From Halalkalibacter nanhaiisediminis (GTDB lineage: Bacteria > Bacillota > Bacilli > Bacillales > Bacillaceae_D), in the NCBI RefSeq assembly GCF_007830185.1, contig NZ_VLKZ01000004.1, forward strand, positions 282,383-346,382: a stretch of 64,000 bases of DNA. The letters run 5' to 3'. Positions 55,257-64,000 of this stretch are shown here, one piece after another (within the stretch, counting starts at the first letter, position 1; the number at the start of each line of letters is the position of its first letter). Position numbers and translations under genes: made by a program. Under the pieces are notes generated by a model. That model was not told the origin of the DNA, ran no database searches, and was given only the letters and a program-made list of their open reading frames with translations.

Positions 55257-57308
55257 ATGGGATCAAGCGTTTATTCAAAAGGTAAAACAATACAAGAGGC
55301 GATTGAACTGGCACTAGAACAATTAAAAGCTTCAAAGGAACAAGTAGAGATCGAGATCATTGAAGAAGGTGGAAAGCGAATGTTTGGATTAAGTTATCGT
55401 CCAGCACTCGTTCGTGTAACGAAGATAAAGTCTACCGATGATTCGATAAATGAGATAATAGACTCTTATGAAGAGGAAATCGATCTAATAAATCAAGTCG
55501 AAGAAAACCTTTCAGAAATTGAACAGGTGAAGCGAGAACCTGAAGAACAGTTAGAAGGAAAAGTTTGGGTAAAAGATGGAGAGATCTTTTGCAAAAATAA
55601 GCAAAATCAATATCCAGTTGTGGAAGTCGGACCAAATGTGACATTATATCGTAATCAAGCTATTGTTAAAGGCACAACTATTATTAAAGAGGAAGATGAG
55701 CTCATTCTTGAATTGAAAGAAGAGCGTATTGAGACAGTTTGGTCGATTGAAGTAGATCAGAGCTATAAAACTGTGAGATTACATATAAAACCAGGTGTGC
55801 ATAAAATGTATGTCTTAAAGGACCAACCTCCATCGACTCGAATTAAACTCGAAACGGAACAACTAAAAATCCCCCTTTTACAATTGAAGAAGGAGGATGT
55901 TATTAGTAAGTTAGCGGAGCTTAAAATTAAGCATGGAGTTGATGCGTCTCTCATTGAACGAGCCTGTCAAGCAACAGAAGAAGGCACGTATAAGATTGTC
56001 ACTGCGACAGAGCCAATAGAAGGGAAGAATGGTGAAGTATCATTCCTTGTTGAAGTAGATGAAAAAATGATGGGTCCCAAAGAATTAGGAAATGGCACAG
56101 TTGATTTTCGTGAAACGACTTATATCCCTACGATTGAGGAAGGAACAGTATTTGCGAAGATCGATCCACCTGAAGAAGGACAAGAAGGAAAAAATATTTT
56201 AGGCGAACCAATTCCAGCTCCAAAAGTATATCCTATCCTTGTTCGAACAGGAAAAGGAGCTACCTATTTAGAAGAAGATCGTCAACTTGTTGCAACGTTA
56301 TCTGGAAGACCAGAAGTAAAACGGCAAGGCCATATGATACGAGCTTCTGTACTACCAAAATTCATCCACGCTGGGGATGTTGATGTTTCTACTGGAAATA
56401 TTCGGTTTACAGGGGATGTCGACATTCATGGACAAGTTGATGAGAATATGATTGTTGATGCAGACGGAGATATATTTATTAAAGGAAATGTTAGCAATTC
56501 TTTCGTGCATGCTGGAAATACTGTTCGTATTAAACAAAATGTGATTAATAGTAAGGTTGAGGCAGGAAAAAGCAACTTTGTCGTTGCGAACCTTGGCCAA
56601 AAACTAGGTGTCATTCAAGCTGAATTAGCGAAAATAACAAGAGCCATTACGCAATTGTACCAAGTTAATGCTTTTAAACAGGCAGATACCGATTCGGTTG
56701 GCTTGAGTCCACTTCTAAAAATATTATTGGATCAAAAATTTAAACATTTTAAACCAGTGATTAAAGAGTTTATAAATGGGGTTCAAGAAAACAATGATAT
56801 GCTTGATGAAGAATGGGCTGGTCTTGCGAATCGGTTCAAATCAAGTTTTCTTTTATTACACCCAGAAGGATTACAGAGCATCGCAGACCTTGAAAAAATG
56901 AATCGCTTCGTTAATCATGTGTATCAAATTAGTATCCTTCCTCCTGAACCTAATGCAAGTCTTACTTGTTCGTACGCATTAAATAGTGATCTTTTTTGTA
57001 GTGGGGCGATTAATATTGAAGGAAAAGGGGTATATAATTCTACGTTACATGCAGGAGGAGTATTAAAGGTCAATGGTGTATTTGTTGGAGGGTCTGGCTA
57101 CGCAGGCTTAGGTGCCGTTGTGACAAGTACTGGTTCTAAGACTGGTGTCATGACAAAGATTAAAGTGCCTGCTCATGCGTCAATTCGAATTCAGACAGCG
57201 ATGGAGGATACCATTGTTCAAGTCGGTAACCGAAGTCATAAATTCACTAAGGAAACAGAAAACGTATATGCTCGTCTAAATGACAAACATGAACTATTGC
57301 TTTATTAG
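55257..57308 (+). CDS. FapA-family (DUF342) protein with Jag-like N-terminus
   Basis: A cytosolic protein of 683 residues. Residues 1-55, with KGKTIQEAIELALEQLKASK and GKRMFGLSYRPALVRV, form a Jag_N-type domain. The rest is a FapA/DUF342 protein with GKNILGEPIPAPK, a right-handed beta-helix-like section FTGDVDIHGQVDENMIVDAD and GDIFIKGNVSNSFVHAGN, and a late KVNGVFVGGSGYAGLGA. DUF342 proteins are linked to flagellar assembly or signalling, and in Vibrio FapA affects flagellation. GAGAGGTGA at 55244-55252 supports ATG 55257 over GTG 55248. It is a single gene before sigB. Confidence 0.82.
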   Translation: MGSSVYSKGKTIQEAIELALEQLKASKEQVEIEIIEEGGKRMFGLSYRPALVRVTKIKSTDDSINEIIDSYEEEIDLINQVEENLSEIEQVKREPEEQLEGKVWVKDGEIFCKNKQNQYPVVEVGPNVTLYRNQAIVKGTTIIKEEDELILELKEERIETVWSIEVDQSYKTVRLHIKPGVHKMYVLKDQPPSTRIKLETEQLKIPLLQLKKEDVISKLAELKIKHGVDASLIERACQATEEGTYKIVTATEPIEGKNGEVSFLVEVDEKMMGPKELGNGTVDFRETTYIPTIEEGTVFAKIDPPEEGQEGKNILGEPIPAPKVYPILVRTGKGATYLEEDRQLVATLSGRPEVKRQGHMIRASVLPKFIHAGDVDVSTGNIRFTGDVDIHGQVDENMIVDADGDIFIKGNVSNSFVHAGNTVRIKQNVINSKVEAGKSNFVVANLGQKLGVIQAELAKITRAITQLYQVNAFKQADTDSVGLSPLLKILLDQKFKHFKPVIKEFINGVQENNDMLDEEWAGLANRFKSSFLLLHPEGLQSIADLEKMNRFVNHVYQISILPPEPNASLTCSYALNSDLFCSGAINIEGKGVYNSTLHAGGVLKVNGVFVGGSGYAGLGAVVTSTGSKTGVMTKIKVPAHASIRIQTAMEDTIVQVGNRSHKFTKETENVYARLNDKHELLLY

Positions 57309-57380
57309 AAGGAAGTGTTTTCGATTTTAGAATTAAATATAAACACAGCAAATAAATTTGAGTGAAGCTTTGAATGATTG

Positions 57381-57416
57381 GGAGGAGAATGAGATTTTAA
57401 GTCATTCTCCTTTTTC
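57381..57416 (+). terminator. Terminator after the FapA-like gene
   Basis: AGGAGAATGA at 57383-57392 pairs with TCATTCTCCT at 57402-57411, then T. The 250 bases that follow, up to sigB, show nothing else clear. Confidence 0.88.
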
Positions 57417-57667
57417 ATCATAATTTCTTAACAATTAAATAGGTCGGAATGGTTGTTGAAATAGCTAATTAAAATCTTGAAAAACAAATTATTTTTATTA
57501 TCTGAATTTTTTGTATTTGTATCCGAATGGTTAAAAATATTGTCTAAATAGAGCTATATATGTCGTGAAATATCGAGAAAAGGGTGTTGAGTGGGTATTC
57601 ATGAGATAGACAATGCTTCTTCTCTCTCTTAGTATGAAGATAAAGATAGAGAAAGAAGGTGTTTTCA

Positions 57668-58399
57668 TTGATAACTGTAGCAAAAAAAGAGCCAATTGTC
57701 TTATCAACAAATCAAATCAATGAAGAGAGAGTGGAAAAATTTCTTGAAAAATATCAACACCTTGTATGGAAGTATGCTCGCCGCTACAGTCTTCACTCAC
57801 AAATGAACGAAGATTTAACTCAAGTTGGCATGATTGGACTATTACTTGCGATTAATCGATATAGCGAAGATCGAGGTTCGTCGTTTGAAGCATTTGCTAT
57901 TCCAACAATTATTGGAGAGATAAAACGATATCTAAGAGACCAAACGTGGAGTGTTCATGTTCCACGTAGAGTTAAAGAAATGGGTCCTAGAATTCATAAA
58001 AAAGTTGAGGAACTGACAATTAAATTGCAACGGACACCAACGGTTAAAGAGGTTGCAGGTGCACTAGAAATTTCTGTAAAAGAAGTAGAGGATTGTCAGC
58101 AAACGTGGCAATCATATCAGGCTATTTCACTATACAAACAGTTTAATAGAGAGGATGAGGAGCTCACTCTTTTAGATATTATTCCTGTTTACGAAAGTGA
58201 GCTTGACAATATGATTCACTCTCAATATATAAAAGAAATGATGAAACATCTAACCGAAAACGAAAAAAAGATTATTTTTCTAACTGTTATGGATGGTTTC
58301 TCACAAAAGCAAGCAGCTGAAAAGCTGGGTTTATCACAAATGCAAGTATCAAGATTAAAAAGAAAAGCATTAGAAAATCTGAAATATTTTGCCGGGTAA
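57668..58399 (+). CDS. sigB: SigB/SigF-type RNA polymerase sigma factor
   Basis: A group 3 sigma factor of 243 residues. Region 2 has YARRYSLHSQMNEDLTQVGM and FEAFAIPTIIGEIKRYLRDQ, which bind the core enzyme and the -10 element; region 3 begins VHVPRRVKEMGPRI; region 4 ends with FSQKQAAEKLGLSQMQVSRL. It is closest in pattern to SigB, the general stress factor, though SigF is related. TTG 57668 is favoured by GAAGGTG at 57655-57661; GTG 57659 is the alternative. No rsbV, rsbW or rsbX gene adjoins it, unlike the standard sigB operon. Confidence 0.87.
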   Translation: MITVAKKEPIVLSTNQINEERVEKFLEKYQHLVWKYARRYSLHSQMNEDLTQVGMIGLLLAINRYSEDRGSSFEAFAIPTIIGEIKRYLRDQTWSVHVPRRVKEMGPRIHKKVEELTIKLQRTPTVKEVAGALEISVKEVEDCQQTWQSYQAISLYKQFNREDEELTLLDIIPVYESELDNMIHSQYIKEMMKHLTENEKKIIFLTVMDGFSQKQAAEKLGLSQMQVSRLKRKALENLKYFAG

Positions 58400-58419
58400 G
58401 CAGGAAAAGTAGAAGGATA

Positions 58420-58468
58420 TGAAGAAGAGTGTTTACTTAAGAGATAACTCTTAGCACTCTTCTTTATT
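58420..58468 (+). terminator. Terminator after sigB
   Basis: AAGAAGAGTG at 58422-58431 pairs with CACTCTTCTT at 58455-58464 around an inner AAGAG/CTCTT hairpin. A T-rich end follows. Confidence 0.82.
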
Positions 58469-58511
58469 AAAATTAGAAGATTTTGATTTGAAAGCGATTG
58501 CAAAAAAGTTG

Positions 58512-58540
58512 TTGACAATAATCTGAAGATTTCGTACAAT
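58512..58540 (+). promoter_or_regulatory. Sigma-A promoter of the carboxylase-mutase operon
   Basis: TTGACA at 58512-58517 and TACAAT at 58535-58540 with 17 bases between form a nearly perfect vegetative promoter. Confidence 0.85.
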
Positions 58541-58549
58541 TTTTACATC

Positions 58550-58567
58550 AGACTGACTAGTCGGTCT
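58550..58567. promoter_or_regulatory. TetR-type operator
   Basis: AGACTGACTAGTCGGTCT is a palindrome with one mismatched pair, placed from about +3 to +20 of the promoter. Binding here would block transcription. The TetR gene in the same operon is the obvious candidate, giving self-control. Confidence 0.75.
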
Positions 58568-58594
58568 AAGGTGAAGAATGTAGAGGAGGATTTT

Positions 58595-59932
58595 ATGAAA
58601 CGAGTATTGATTGCAAACCGAGGAGAAATTGCTGTTCGGATTATTCGTGCCTGTCGCGAGTTAGGTATCGAGACAATTGCTGTCTATTCTGAAGCTGATA
58701 AAGAAGCTCTCCATGTTTTACTTGCTGACGAAGCGTATTGTATTGGACCAAGGCAATCATCGGAAAGTTATTTAAACATGACGAGTATTTTAGCGACTGC
58801 GCTTGCTGCTGGTGCAGATGCGATTCACCCTGGATATGGGTTTCTGGCGGAAAATGCGGTGTTTGCAGATCGATGTAAGGAACATGAAATCACTTTTATT
58901 GGACCATCTGCAGATGCAATACGTAGAATGGGTGCTAAATCTGTCGCTCGTGAAACGATGGAAGCAGCTGGAGTACCGATCGTTCCTGGTACGGATGGAT
59001 TAATTGAAGATAATCAGGAAGCACTTAAGATCGCTGAACAAATCGGATATCCAGTTATCGTCAAAGCGAGTGCTGGCGGCGGTGGAAAAGGAATGCGAGT
59101 TGCTAATAATAAAGATGAACTTGAGAAAGCGATTTCAATGGCGAAAAATGAGGCAGAGACTGCCTTTGGAGATGGGGGAGTTTATCTAGAAAAATACATT
59201 GAGGACCCTCGTCACGTCGAAATTCAAATTATTGCTGATTCATTTGGACATGTCGTCCATCTGGGTGAGAGAGATTGTTCAATTCAGCGCAGACATCAGA
59301 AGCTAATCGAAGAAGCACCATCACCCGCATTAGATGAGGATCTCCGTAAAAAAATGGGTGAGGCTGCAATGAAAGCTGCTCAAGCAGTTGATTATTGTGG
59401 GGCTGGGACAGTTGAATTTTTATTAGATAAACACAAGGAATTCTATTTTATGGAAATGAATACACGTATTCAAGTTGAACATCCAGTGACAGAGCTTGTT
59501 ACAGGTATTGATTTAATTAAAGAACAAATACTTGTCGCAGCAGATGAACCCCTTTCTTTTTCTCAAGACGCTGTAACATTGAACGGCTGGGCAATTGAAT
59601 GTCGAATCAATGCAGAAAATCCTGATAAAAACTTTATGCCCTCGCCTGGGAAAATTGAAACCTATTTAGTACCTGGTGGATTTGGTGTCAGAGTGGATAG
59701 TGCAGCATACCAAGGCTATTCGATCTCACCTTTCTATGACTCAATGGTAGCTAAATTAATTGTTCATGGAAATACAAGAGAGGAAGCCATTGCGCGAATG
59801 AAACGTGCATTAAGTGAATTTGTTGTTGAAGGAGTAGACACAACCATTCCTTTTCATTTGCGACTCCTTGATCATGAAATATTCACTAGTGGAGAGTTCG
59901 ATACAAAGTTTTTAGAAAAGTATGAGGTGTAA
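58595..59932 (+). CDS. Biotin carboxylase subunit of an acyl-CoA carboxylase
   Basis: A stand-alone biotin carboxylase of 445 residues that loads CO2 from bicarbonate onto biotin with ATP. Motifs: [30 protein letters not shown], the glycine-rich loop [29 protein letters not shown], and [16 protein letters not shown] with the catalytic residues. It resembles AccC, but its operon with a PccB-type carboxyltransferase and methylmalonyl-CoA mutase points to propionyl-CoA carboxylase. GAGGAGGA precedes ATG 58595. Promoter and operator lie directly upstream. Confidence 0.92.
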   Translation: MKRVLIANRGEIAVRIIRACRELGIETIAVYSEADKEALHVLLADEAYCIGPRQSSESYLNMTSILATALAAGADAIHPGYGFLAENAVFADRCKEHEITFIGPSADAIRRMGAKSVARETMEAAGVPIVPGTDGLIEDNQEALKIAEQIGYPVIVKASAGGGGKGMRVANNKDELEKAISMAKNEAETAFGDGGVYLEKYIEDPRHVEIQIIADSFGHVVHLGERDCSIQRRHQKLIEEAPSPALDEDLRKKMGEAAMKAAQAVDYCGAGTVEFLLDKHKEFYFMEMNTRIQVEHPVTELVTGIDLIKEQILVAADEPLSFSQDAVTLNGWAIECRINAENPDKNFMPSPGKIETYLVPGGFGVRVDSAAYQGYSISPFYDSMVAKLIVHGNTREEAIARMKRALSEFVVEGVDTTIPFHLRLLDHEIFTSGEFDTKFLEKYEV

Positions 59933-59963
59933 CATCATCTGAAAGAGGGGGGAAGTAAAAATA

Positions 59964-60611
59964 ATGAAAAAGAAGCCAACAAAGGAAAGAATTATTGAAA
60001 CGGCCTTGCTTCTTTTCGAGGAAAATGGATTTCATGCTGTGACTGTAGATCGCATTGTTCAAGAAAGTGGGACATCAAAAGGTGGATTCTATCATAACTT
60101 CAAGTCGAAGGACGAACTTCTCTATACCGTTCATGACTCTTTTATTACATACATTCTGGATAAAGCAGAAGATGCATATAAACGTTATTCGACACCTGCT
60201 GAACGCTTGTACGAGACTGTTAGATCGTTTGTCATGATGTTTGAATTATATCGACCTCATGTCACCGTTTTTTATCAAGAGTCACTTTATTTAAGTAAAG
60301 ATTACTTTGATGCAATAAAACGTAAGCGGGACCAATATAAAGGAATGATGTTTCGGGTAGTTGAAGAAGGAATAGCTTGCGGAGAATTTAGAAAAGAAAT
60401 CCCGATTCCGATTACATCAATGGCGATTTTTGGTATGACTAACTGGACATATAAATGGTATAAGGAAACTGGCAGATATTCGATAAGTGAGATTGCTAAT
60501 ATTTATGCTGATTTAGTCATGCATGCTGTTATGACGACGGAAGCGCTCTCGAAGCCTGAAAATGCAAGGTTTTTTCTAACAAAAAATGAAAATGAAACAT
60601 TCGAAAATTAA
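59964..60611 (+). CDS. TetR-family repressor
   Basis: A TetR regulator of 215 residues. The N-terminal helix-turn-helix is RIIETALLLFEENGFHAVTV and QESGTSKGGFYHNFKSKDEL. The C-terminal ligand domain is helical, and its pattern suggests an acyl-CoA-sensing type, though the ligand cannot be told. It is the second gene of the operon, between biotin carboxylase and the biotin carrier, and probably represses its own operon through the palindrome at 58550-58567. GAGGGGGG stands before ATG 59964. Confidence 0.92.
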   Translation: MKKKPTKERIIETALLLFEENGFHAVTVDRIVQESGTSKGGFYHNFKSKDELLYTVHDSFITYILDKAEDAYKRYSTPAERLYETVRSFVMMFELYRPHVTVFYQESLYLSKDYFDAIKRKRDQYKGMMFRVVEEGIACGEFRKEIPIPITSMAIFGMTNWTYKWYKETGRYSISEIANIYADLVMHAVMTTEALSKPENARFFLTKNENETFEN

Positions 60612-60626
60612 GGAGGAATATGTGAT

Positions 60627-61145
60627 ATGTATAAAATTAATGAAATTAAAGAGTTAATCCGCACGTTAGATAAATCGAGTATTGATGAATTAACAATCAA
60701 AGGAGAAGGGAAACAAGTCCTTACCTTACGTCGTAATCGCCTGCAACAGGCTGTGGTTGCCAAGGAGGTTAATCCTGTACAACCGCTAGTAGCTTCAAAT
60801 AATCCCGTTACAACAGCTGCACCTGAGCAAGTTAGTGAAGAAAAACCAGCTGTAGCGAAAGAGCAAGCGCCATTAGATAATGAGGCAAATGAAGATGCAA
60901 CCCTTCATGAAATTAAATCTCCAATGGTTGGAACGTTTTATTCGGCACCATCACCAGATGATGACCCATATGTGAAGGTTGGCGATCAGGTGACTACTGA
61001 GAAGGTCGTCTGTATTGTGGAAGCAATGAAGCTTATGAACGAGATTGAAGCTGAGGTCGAGGGAGAAATTGTCGAAATTCTAGTAGAGAATGGTCAATTA
61101 GTCGAATACGGCCAACCTCTTTTTAAAGTAAGAGCAAAAGCATAA
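60627..61145 (+). CDS. Biotin carboxyl carrier protein
   Basis: A 172-residue AccB-type carrier. Residues 1-40 form the helical start [20 protein letters not shown]; a Pro/Ala-rich linker follows. The C-terminal biotinyl domain has [20 protein letters not shown] and [14 protein letters not shown], whose Lys receives biotin. It passes carboxybiotin between the biotin carboxylase and the carboxyltransferase of the same operon. AAGGAGGAA precedes ATG 60627, 15 bases after the tetR stop. Confidence 0.93.
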   Translation: MYKINEIKELIRTLDKSSIDELTIKGEGKQVLTLRRNRLQQAVVAKEVNPVQPLVASNNPVTTAAPEQVSEEKPAVAKEQAPLDNEANEDATLHEIKSPMVGTFYSAPSPDDDPYVKVGDQVTTEKVVCIVEAMKLMNEIEAEVEGEIVEILVENGQLVEYGQPLFKVRAKA

Positions 61146-61170
61146 GTGTTGATTGGAGGGAAGAGAACAA

Positions 61171-62721
61171 ATGGACATGATAGATCGTATTAATGAGATG
61201 GAAGAACGAAGAGAGAAGGTCAAGCTTGGCGGTGGTCATGGTCGGATTGATGCACAGCATGATCGTGGTAAGCTAACGGCAAGAGAGCGGATTGATTTAT
61301 TACTAGATGAAGGAACCTTCGTTGAACTTAATCCGTTTATTGAGCATCGTGGTCTAGATATTGGGTCAGCTGAAGCTCCAGGTGAAGGAGTCGTCACTGG
61401 GTATGGAAAAGTGGATGGGAGACTGATTTTCGTCTTTGCTCAAGACTTTACTGTATTTGGTGGTGCACTTGGAGAAATGCATGCCCAGAAAATTGTAAAA
61501 GTCATGGACTTAGCGGCAGAGAATGGTGCACCAATTGTCGGTTTAAATGATTCGGGCGGCGCACGTATTCAAGAGGGTGTGCTTTCCTTAGATGGCTATG
61601 GCCACATTTTTTATCGAAACTCGATATATTCAGGTGTTATACCACAAATTTCGGTTATTTTAGGACCTTGTGCCGGTGGAGCTGTTTATTCACCAGCGAT
61701 CACAGATTTTGTATTTATGGTTGAGAAGACGAGTCAAATGTTTATTACAGGTCCTAAAGTCATTGAAAGTGTGACAGGAGCAAAAATTAACAGTGAGGAC
61801 TTAGGCGGTGCCCGTGTTCATTCAAGTGTTAGTGGCGCAGCTCACTTTACAGGGAAAACAGAAGAAGAAGTGCTTGTTGAAGTTAGACGTCTCATTCAAT
61901 TCCTTCCTTCTAATCACGAAGAAAAGGCGAAACGAGTAGAACCAAAAACAAAGCGACCATTGGATGAACGAATCGATGAACTCATTGATATTGTTCCAGT
62001 TGATGGCACAAAGGTTTATGATGTGCGCAAAGTCATTAAAAGTATTGTTGATGATGAGAATTTCATGGAAGTACAGCCAATGTTTGCAAAGAATATTGTT
62101 GTTGGATTTGGACGAATTGAGGGAGAAACAGTTGGAATGATTGCCAATAACCCGAAGATGATGGCTGGTGGCCTTGATATTGATTCTTCTGATAAATGCG
62201 CTAGATTTATCCGTTTCTGCGATTGCTTTAATATCCCGCTCATTACATTTGAAGATGTAAGTGGATTCATTCCAGGTGTTCAACAAGAGCATGGGGGAAT
62301 TATTAGACATGGTGCCAAGATTCTCTATGCGTATTCAGAAGCGACGGTACCAAAAATCACAGTTATTCTCAGGAAAGCATTCGGCGGAGCATACGTTGCA
62401 CTAAACAGTAAAGCGATTGGTGCAGATTTAGTTTTTGCATGGCCGAATGCTGAGATTGCCGTAATGGGACCTGAGGGTGCTGCGACGATTATTTTTGCAA
62501 AAGAAATTCGTGAGAGCAACAACCCAGACAAAACGAGAGCTGCCAAAATAGCTGAATATCGTGAACGTTTTGCCAATCCTTATGTAGCTGCTTCAAATGG
62601 AATGGTTGATGATGTCATTGATCCACGCGATACGAGAAAAAGTCTGGCACAAGGGCTAGAAATGCTACGAAATAAAAAGAAAAAACTTCCTAATAAGAAG
62701 CATGGTAACATTCCGTTGTAA
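61171..62721 (+). CDS. Propionyl-CoA-type carboxyltransferase subunit (PccB-like)
   Basis: The carboxyltransferase of a biotin-dependent acyl-CoA carboxylase, 516 residues. It opens GGGHGRIDAQHDRGKLTARE, then LNDSGGARIQEGV, GPCAGGAVYSPAITDF, FEDVSGFIPGVQQEHGGI and RKAFGGAYVALNSK. The layout matches PccB/MmdA and YqjD, which carboxylate propionyl-CoA to methylmalonyl-CoA; methylcrotonyl- or acetyl-CoA are alternatives. GGAGGG at 61155-61160 supports ATG 61171. The mutase gene next to it fits the propionyl-CoA route. Confidence 0.92.
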   Translation: MDMIDRINEMEERREKVKLGGGHGRIDAQHDRGKLTARERIDLLLDEGTFVELNPFIEHRGLDIGSAEAPGEGVVTGYGKVDGRLIFVFAQDFTVFGGALGEMHAQKIVKVMDLAAENGAPIVGLNDSGGARIQEGVLSLDGYGHIFYRNSIYSGVIPQISVILGPCAGGAVYSPAITDFVFMVEKTSQMFITGPKVIESVTGAKINSEDLGGARVHSSVSGAAHFTGKTEEEVLVEVRRLIQFLPSNHEEKAKRVEPKTKRPLDERIDELIDIVPVDGTKVYDVRKVIKSIVDDENFMEVQPMFAKNIVVGFGRIEGETVGMIANNPKMMAGGLDIDSSDKCARFIRFCDCFNIPLITFEDVSGFIPGVQQEHGGIIRHGAKILYAYSEATVPKITVILRKAFGGAYVALNSKAIGADLVFAWPNAEIAVMGPEGAATIIFAKEIRESNNPDKTRAAKIAEYRERFANPYVAASNGMVDDVIDPRDTRKSLAQGLEMLRNKKKKLPNKKHGNIPL

Positions 62722-62805
62722 GATGGTGTGGAGAGAACCTTTGCACGGATGAAATAAGTAATAGAAGGGAGTGAGTGGTTAGCCTTAGCAGGTGACCGAC
62801 GCAAA

Positions 62806-64000
62806 ATGGAGAAAAATCGCGATCTAGAGAAATTTTGTGAATTTACCGTTCCGACATATGAGCAGTGGCGCAGTGCAACAGAGAAGTCTTTGAAGGGGAA
62901 ATCATTTGATACATTAGTGACAAAGCTAATGGATGATATTCTCATCGAACCGATGTATCAAGAGAGAGATATAGATAATCTATCAATTAAAGCGGATCAG
63001 CCTGGACAGTTTCCATATACAAGAGGAACGAGAAATGAAAGGTTCACATGGAAAGTGAGTCAAGAGCTCGCTGCCTCTACTCCGCAGCTATTAAATGAAA
63101 TAGCGAAGCATGATATGGCTCGTGGACAAAATGTTTATCATATCATCCTTGATGATGACTTAAAGCAGGCAAAAGAAGCATCGCTTGAATCAAACGCACA
63201 AAGAGGCGTTCCTTTATATGATCTAGACGATGTGAAGGCATTATTTGATGGAATTGATGTCACTGCACAGCCCATTCATCTTGATACAGGTGAAGTGAAT
63301 ATACCCCTTTTAGCTGCAATCAGTACTTTGTTAGAAAGAAAAGTAGAGATAGAATCACTAACAGGTATTATTGCTGCTGATCCGATTCATCAGCTTGCTA
63401 AAACAGGAAGATTAACGTATTCACTTGATCAAACGTATAATCATCTCACTACAGCTGTAACATGGGCTAAAGAGCAGGGGCCATCATTAAGAACGGTTCT
63501 TGTCCAAACATATGCCTATCATAACGGTGGGGCAAGTCCAGCTGTTGAACTTGCATCAGCTCTATCAACAGGTGTTGCCTATGTTCAAGCTCTATTAGAA
63601 CGAGGAGTACAAGTAGATGATGCTAGTAAAGCCATTGCATTTGCCTTTTCGATTGGAAGTGATTATTTCAGTGAAATAGCAAAAATAAGAGCAGCACGTA
63701 CACTTTGGGCTGCGATTATGGCGGAATTCGGTGCATCAAAAGAGGCTCAGAAGATGAGCGTTCATGCGAGAACGTCTGCTTTTACAAAGACAGCCCAGGA
63801 TACGTACGTTAATATTTTAAGAGGAACGAGTGAGGCATTTGCTGCTGCTGTTGCAGGTGTGGATAGTCTGCATGTAAGTGCGCTTGACGAGGCTATTCAA
63901 ACACCGAGTTCTTTTTCACGCCGAATTGCTCGAAACACATCGCTCATTTTACAAGAAGAGGCTCATATTGATAAGACACTTGATCCTGCAGGGGGCTCAT
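62806..64000 (+). CDS. mutA: Methylmalonyl-CoA mutase small subunit, 5' part
   Basis: The window ends inside this gene; 398 codons are visible and remain open. Segments such as FTVPTYEQWRSATEKSLKG, QPGQFPYTRGTR, FAFSIGSDYFSEIAKIRAAR and LRGTSEAFAAAVAGVDSLHV belong to the methylmalonyl-CoA mutase family, with the divergent N-terminus of the small subunit MutA. With MutB it would convert methylmalonyl-CoA to succinyl-CoA using adenosylcobalamin. AGCAGGTGA at 62787-62795 precedes ATG 62806, the only usable start. It links the carboxylase operon to the cobalamin genes at 36-48 kb. Confidence 0.93.
   Translation, partial: MEKNRDLEKFCEFTVPTYEQWRSATEKSLKGKSFDTLVTKLMDDILIEPMYQERDIDNLSIKADQPGQFPYTRGTRNERFTWKVSQELAASTPQLLNEIAKHDMARGQNVYHIILDDDLKQAKEASLESNAQRGVPLYDLDDVKALFDGIDVTAQPIHLDTGEVNIPLLAAISTLLERKVEIESLTGIIAADPIHQLAKTGRLTYSLDQTYNHLTTAVTWAKEQGPSLRTVLVQTYAYHNGGASPAVELASALSTGVAYVQALLERGVQVDDASKAIAFAFSIGSDYFSEIAKIRAARTLWAAIMAEFGASKEAQKMSVHARTSAFTKTAQDTYVNILRGTSEAFAAAVAGVDSLHVSALDEAIQTPSSFSRRIARNTSLILQEEAHIDKTLDPAGGS

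Noticed and set aside
57593-57598. GGGTAT before sigB as a sigma-B -10 element
   Set aside because: No GTTTAA-like -35 element lies 12-15 bases upstream.
61822-62310. 162-codon open frame on the minus strand inside the carboxyltransferase gene
   Set aside because: It is fully antisense to a strongly conserved gene, has no ribosome binding site and an odd Asn/Ser/Phe-rich composition.
1-64000. CRISPR array, transposon, prophage, tRNA or rRNA
   Set aside because: I saw no regularly spaced direct repeats, transposase or integrase motifs, or recognisable tRNA/rRNA sequence on either strand.

Overview
The window looks like chromosomal DNA of a low-GC, Gram-positive, motile member of the Bacillaceae. 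The evidence is the strong AGGAGG-type ribosome binding sites, the many TTG and GTG starts, stem-plus-U-run terminators, and genes typical of the family (yhfI, yisL, pst-phoU, rocA/putB/rocD, sigB, an IDEAL-domain protein, a Bacillus megaterium-type cbi operon). An alkaliphilic Bacillus relative is a guess from this gene mix. I see no rRNA, tRNA, CRISPR array, prophage or insertion sequence.

Layout. 1-3.4 kb: the tail of rpmA, yhfI, then a SulP-type anion transporter with a UspA protein. 3.5-8.1 kb: phosphate operon pstS-pstC-pstA-pstB-phoU behind PhoP-type TTTACA repeats. A short chemoreceptor remnant follows. 8.4-12.4 kb: proline and arginine catabolism (rocA, putB, rocD). 12.5-18.0 kb: an iron-type alcohol dehydrogenase, a soluble histidine kinase and an NtrC-class activator. 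They converge on a zinc alcohol dehydrogenase that has a near-perfect sigma-54 promoter and an upstream inverted repeat. 18.2-25.5 kb: yisL, a GNAT enzyme and a divergent AddB/AddA-like nuclease-helicase pair. 25.6-30.5 kb: a PAS-GGDEF-EAL protein and cheA-cheW-cheY. 30.5-33.4 kb: a ComEC-like metallo-hydrolase lipoprotein, DUF3006, a Ktr-type potassium regulator and two small genes. 33.4-35.6 kb: a CNNM/CorC membrane protein and a Fur-boxed FhuF-like protein.

35.7-48.5 kb: two cobalamin riboswitches in tandem, then the anaerobic-type corrin operon cbiW-H60-X-J-C-D-ET-L-F-G-A with cbiY and bluB. It takes sirohydrochlorin to cobyrinate a,c-diamide and makes the lower ligand. 48.5-55.2 kb: a short unidentified remnant, a chemoreceptor, a decayed EAL gene, several very small genes, a DDAH-family enzyme, and a chimeric protein with a kinase front half and a LytTR DNA-binding tail but no ATPase domain. 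55.2-58.4 kb: a FapA-like protein and a sigB-like gene without rsbV/rsbW beside it. 58.5 kb to the end: a TetR-controlled operon for biotin carboxylase, TetR, biotin carrier, propionyl-CoA-type carboxyltransferase and the small subunit of methylmalonyl-CoA mutase, which runs off the window.

The most unusual items are the sigma-54 alcohol dehydrogenase circuit, the HisKA-LytTR chimera, the second AddAB-like pair and the tandem B12 riboswitches enclosing a 19-codon frame and a terminator. All functional calls rest on reading motifs by eye; no database search was run.
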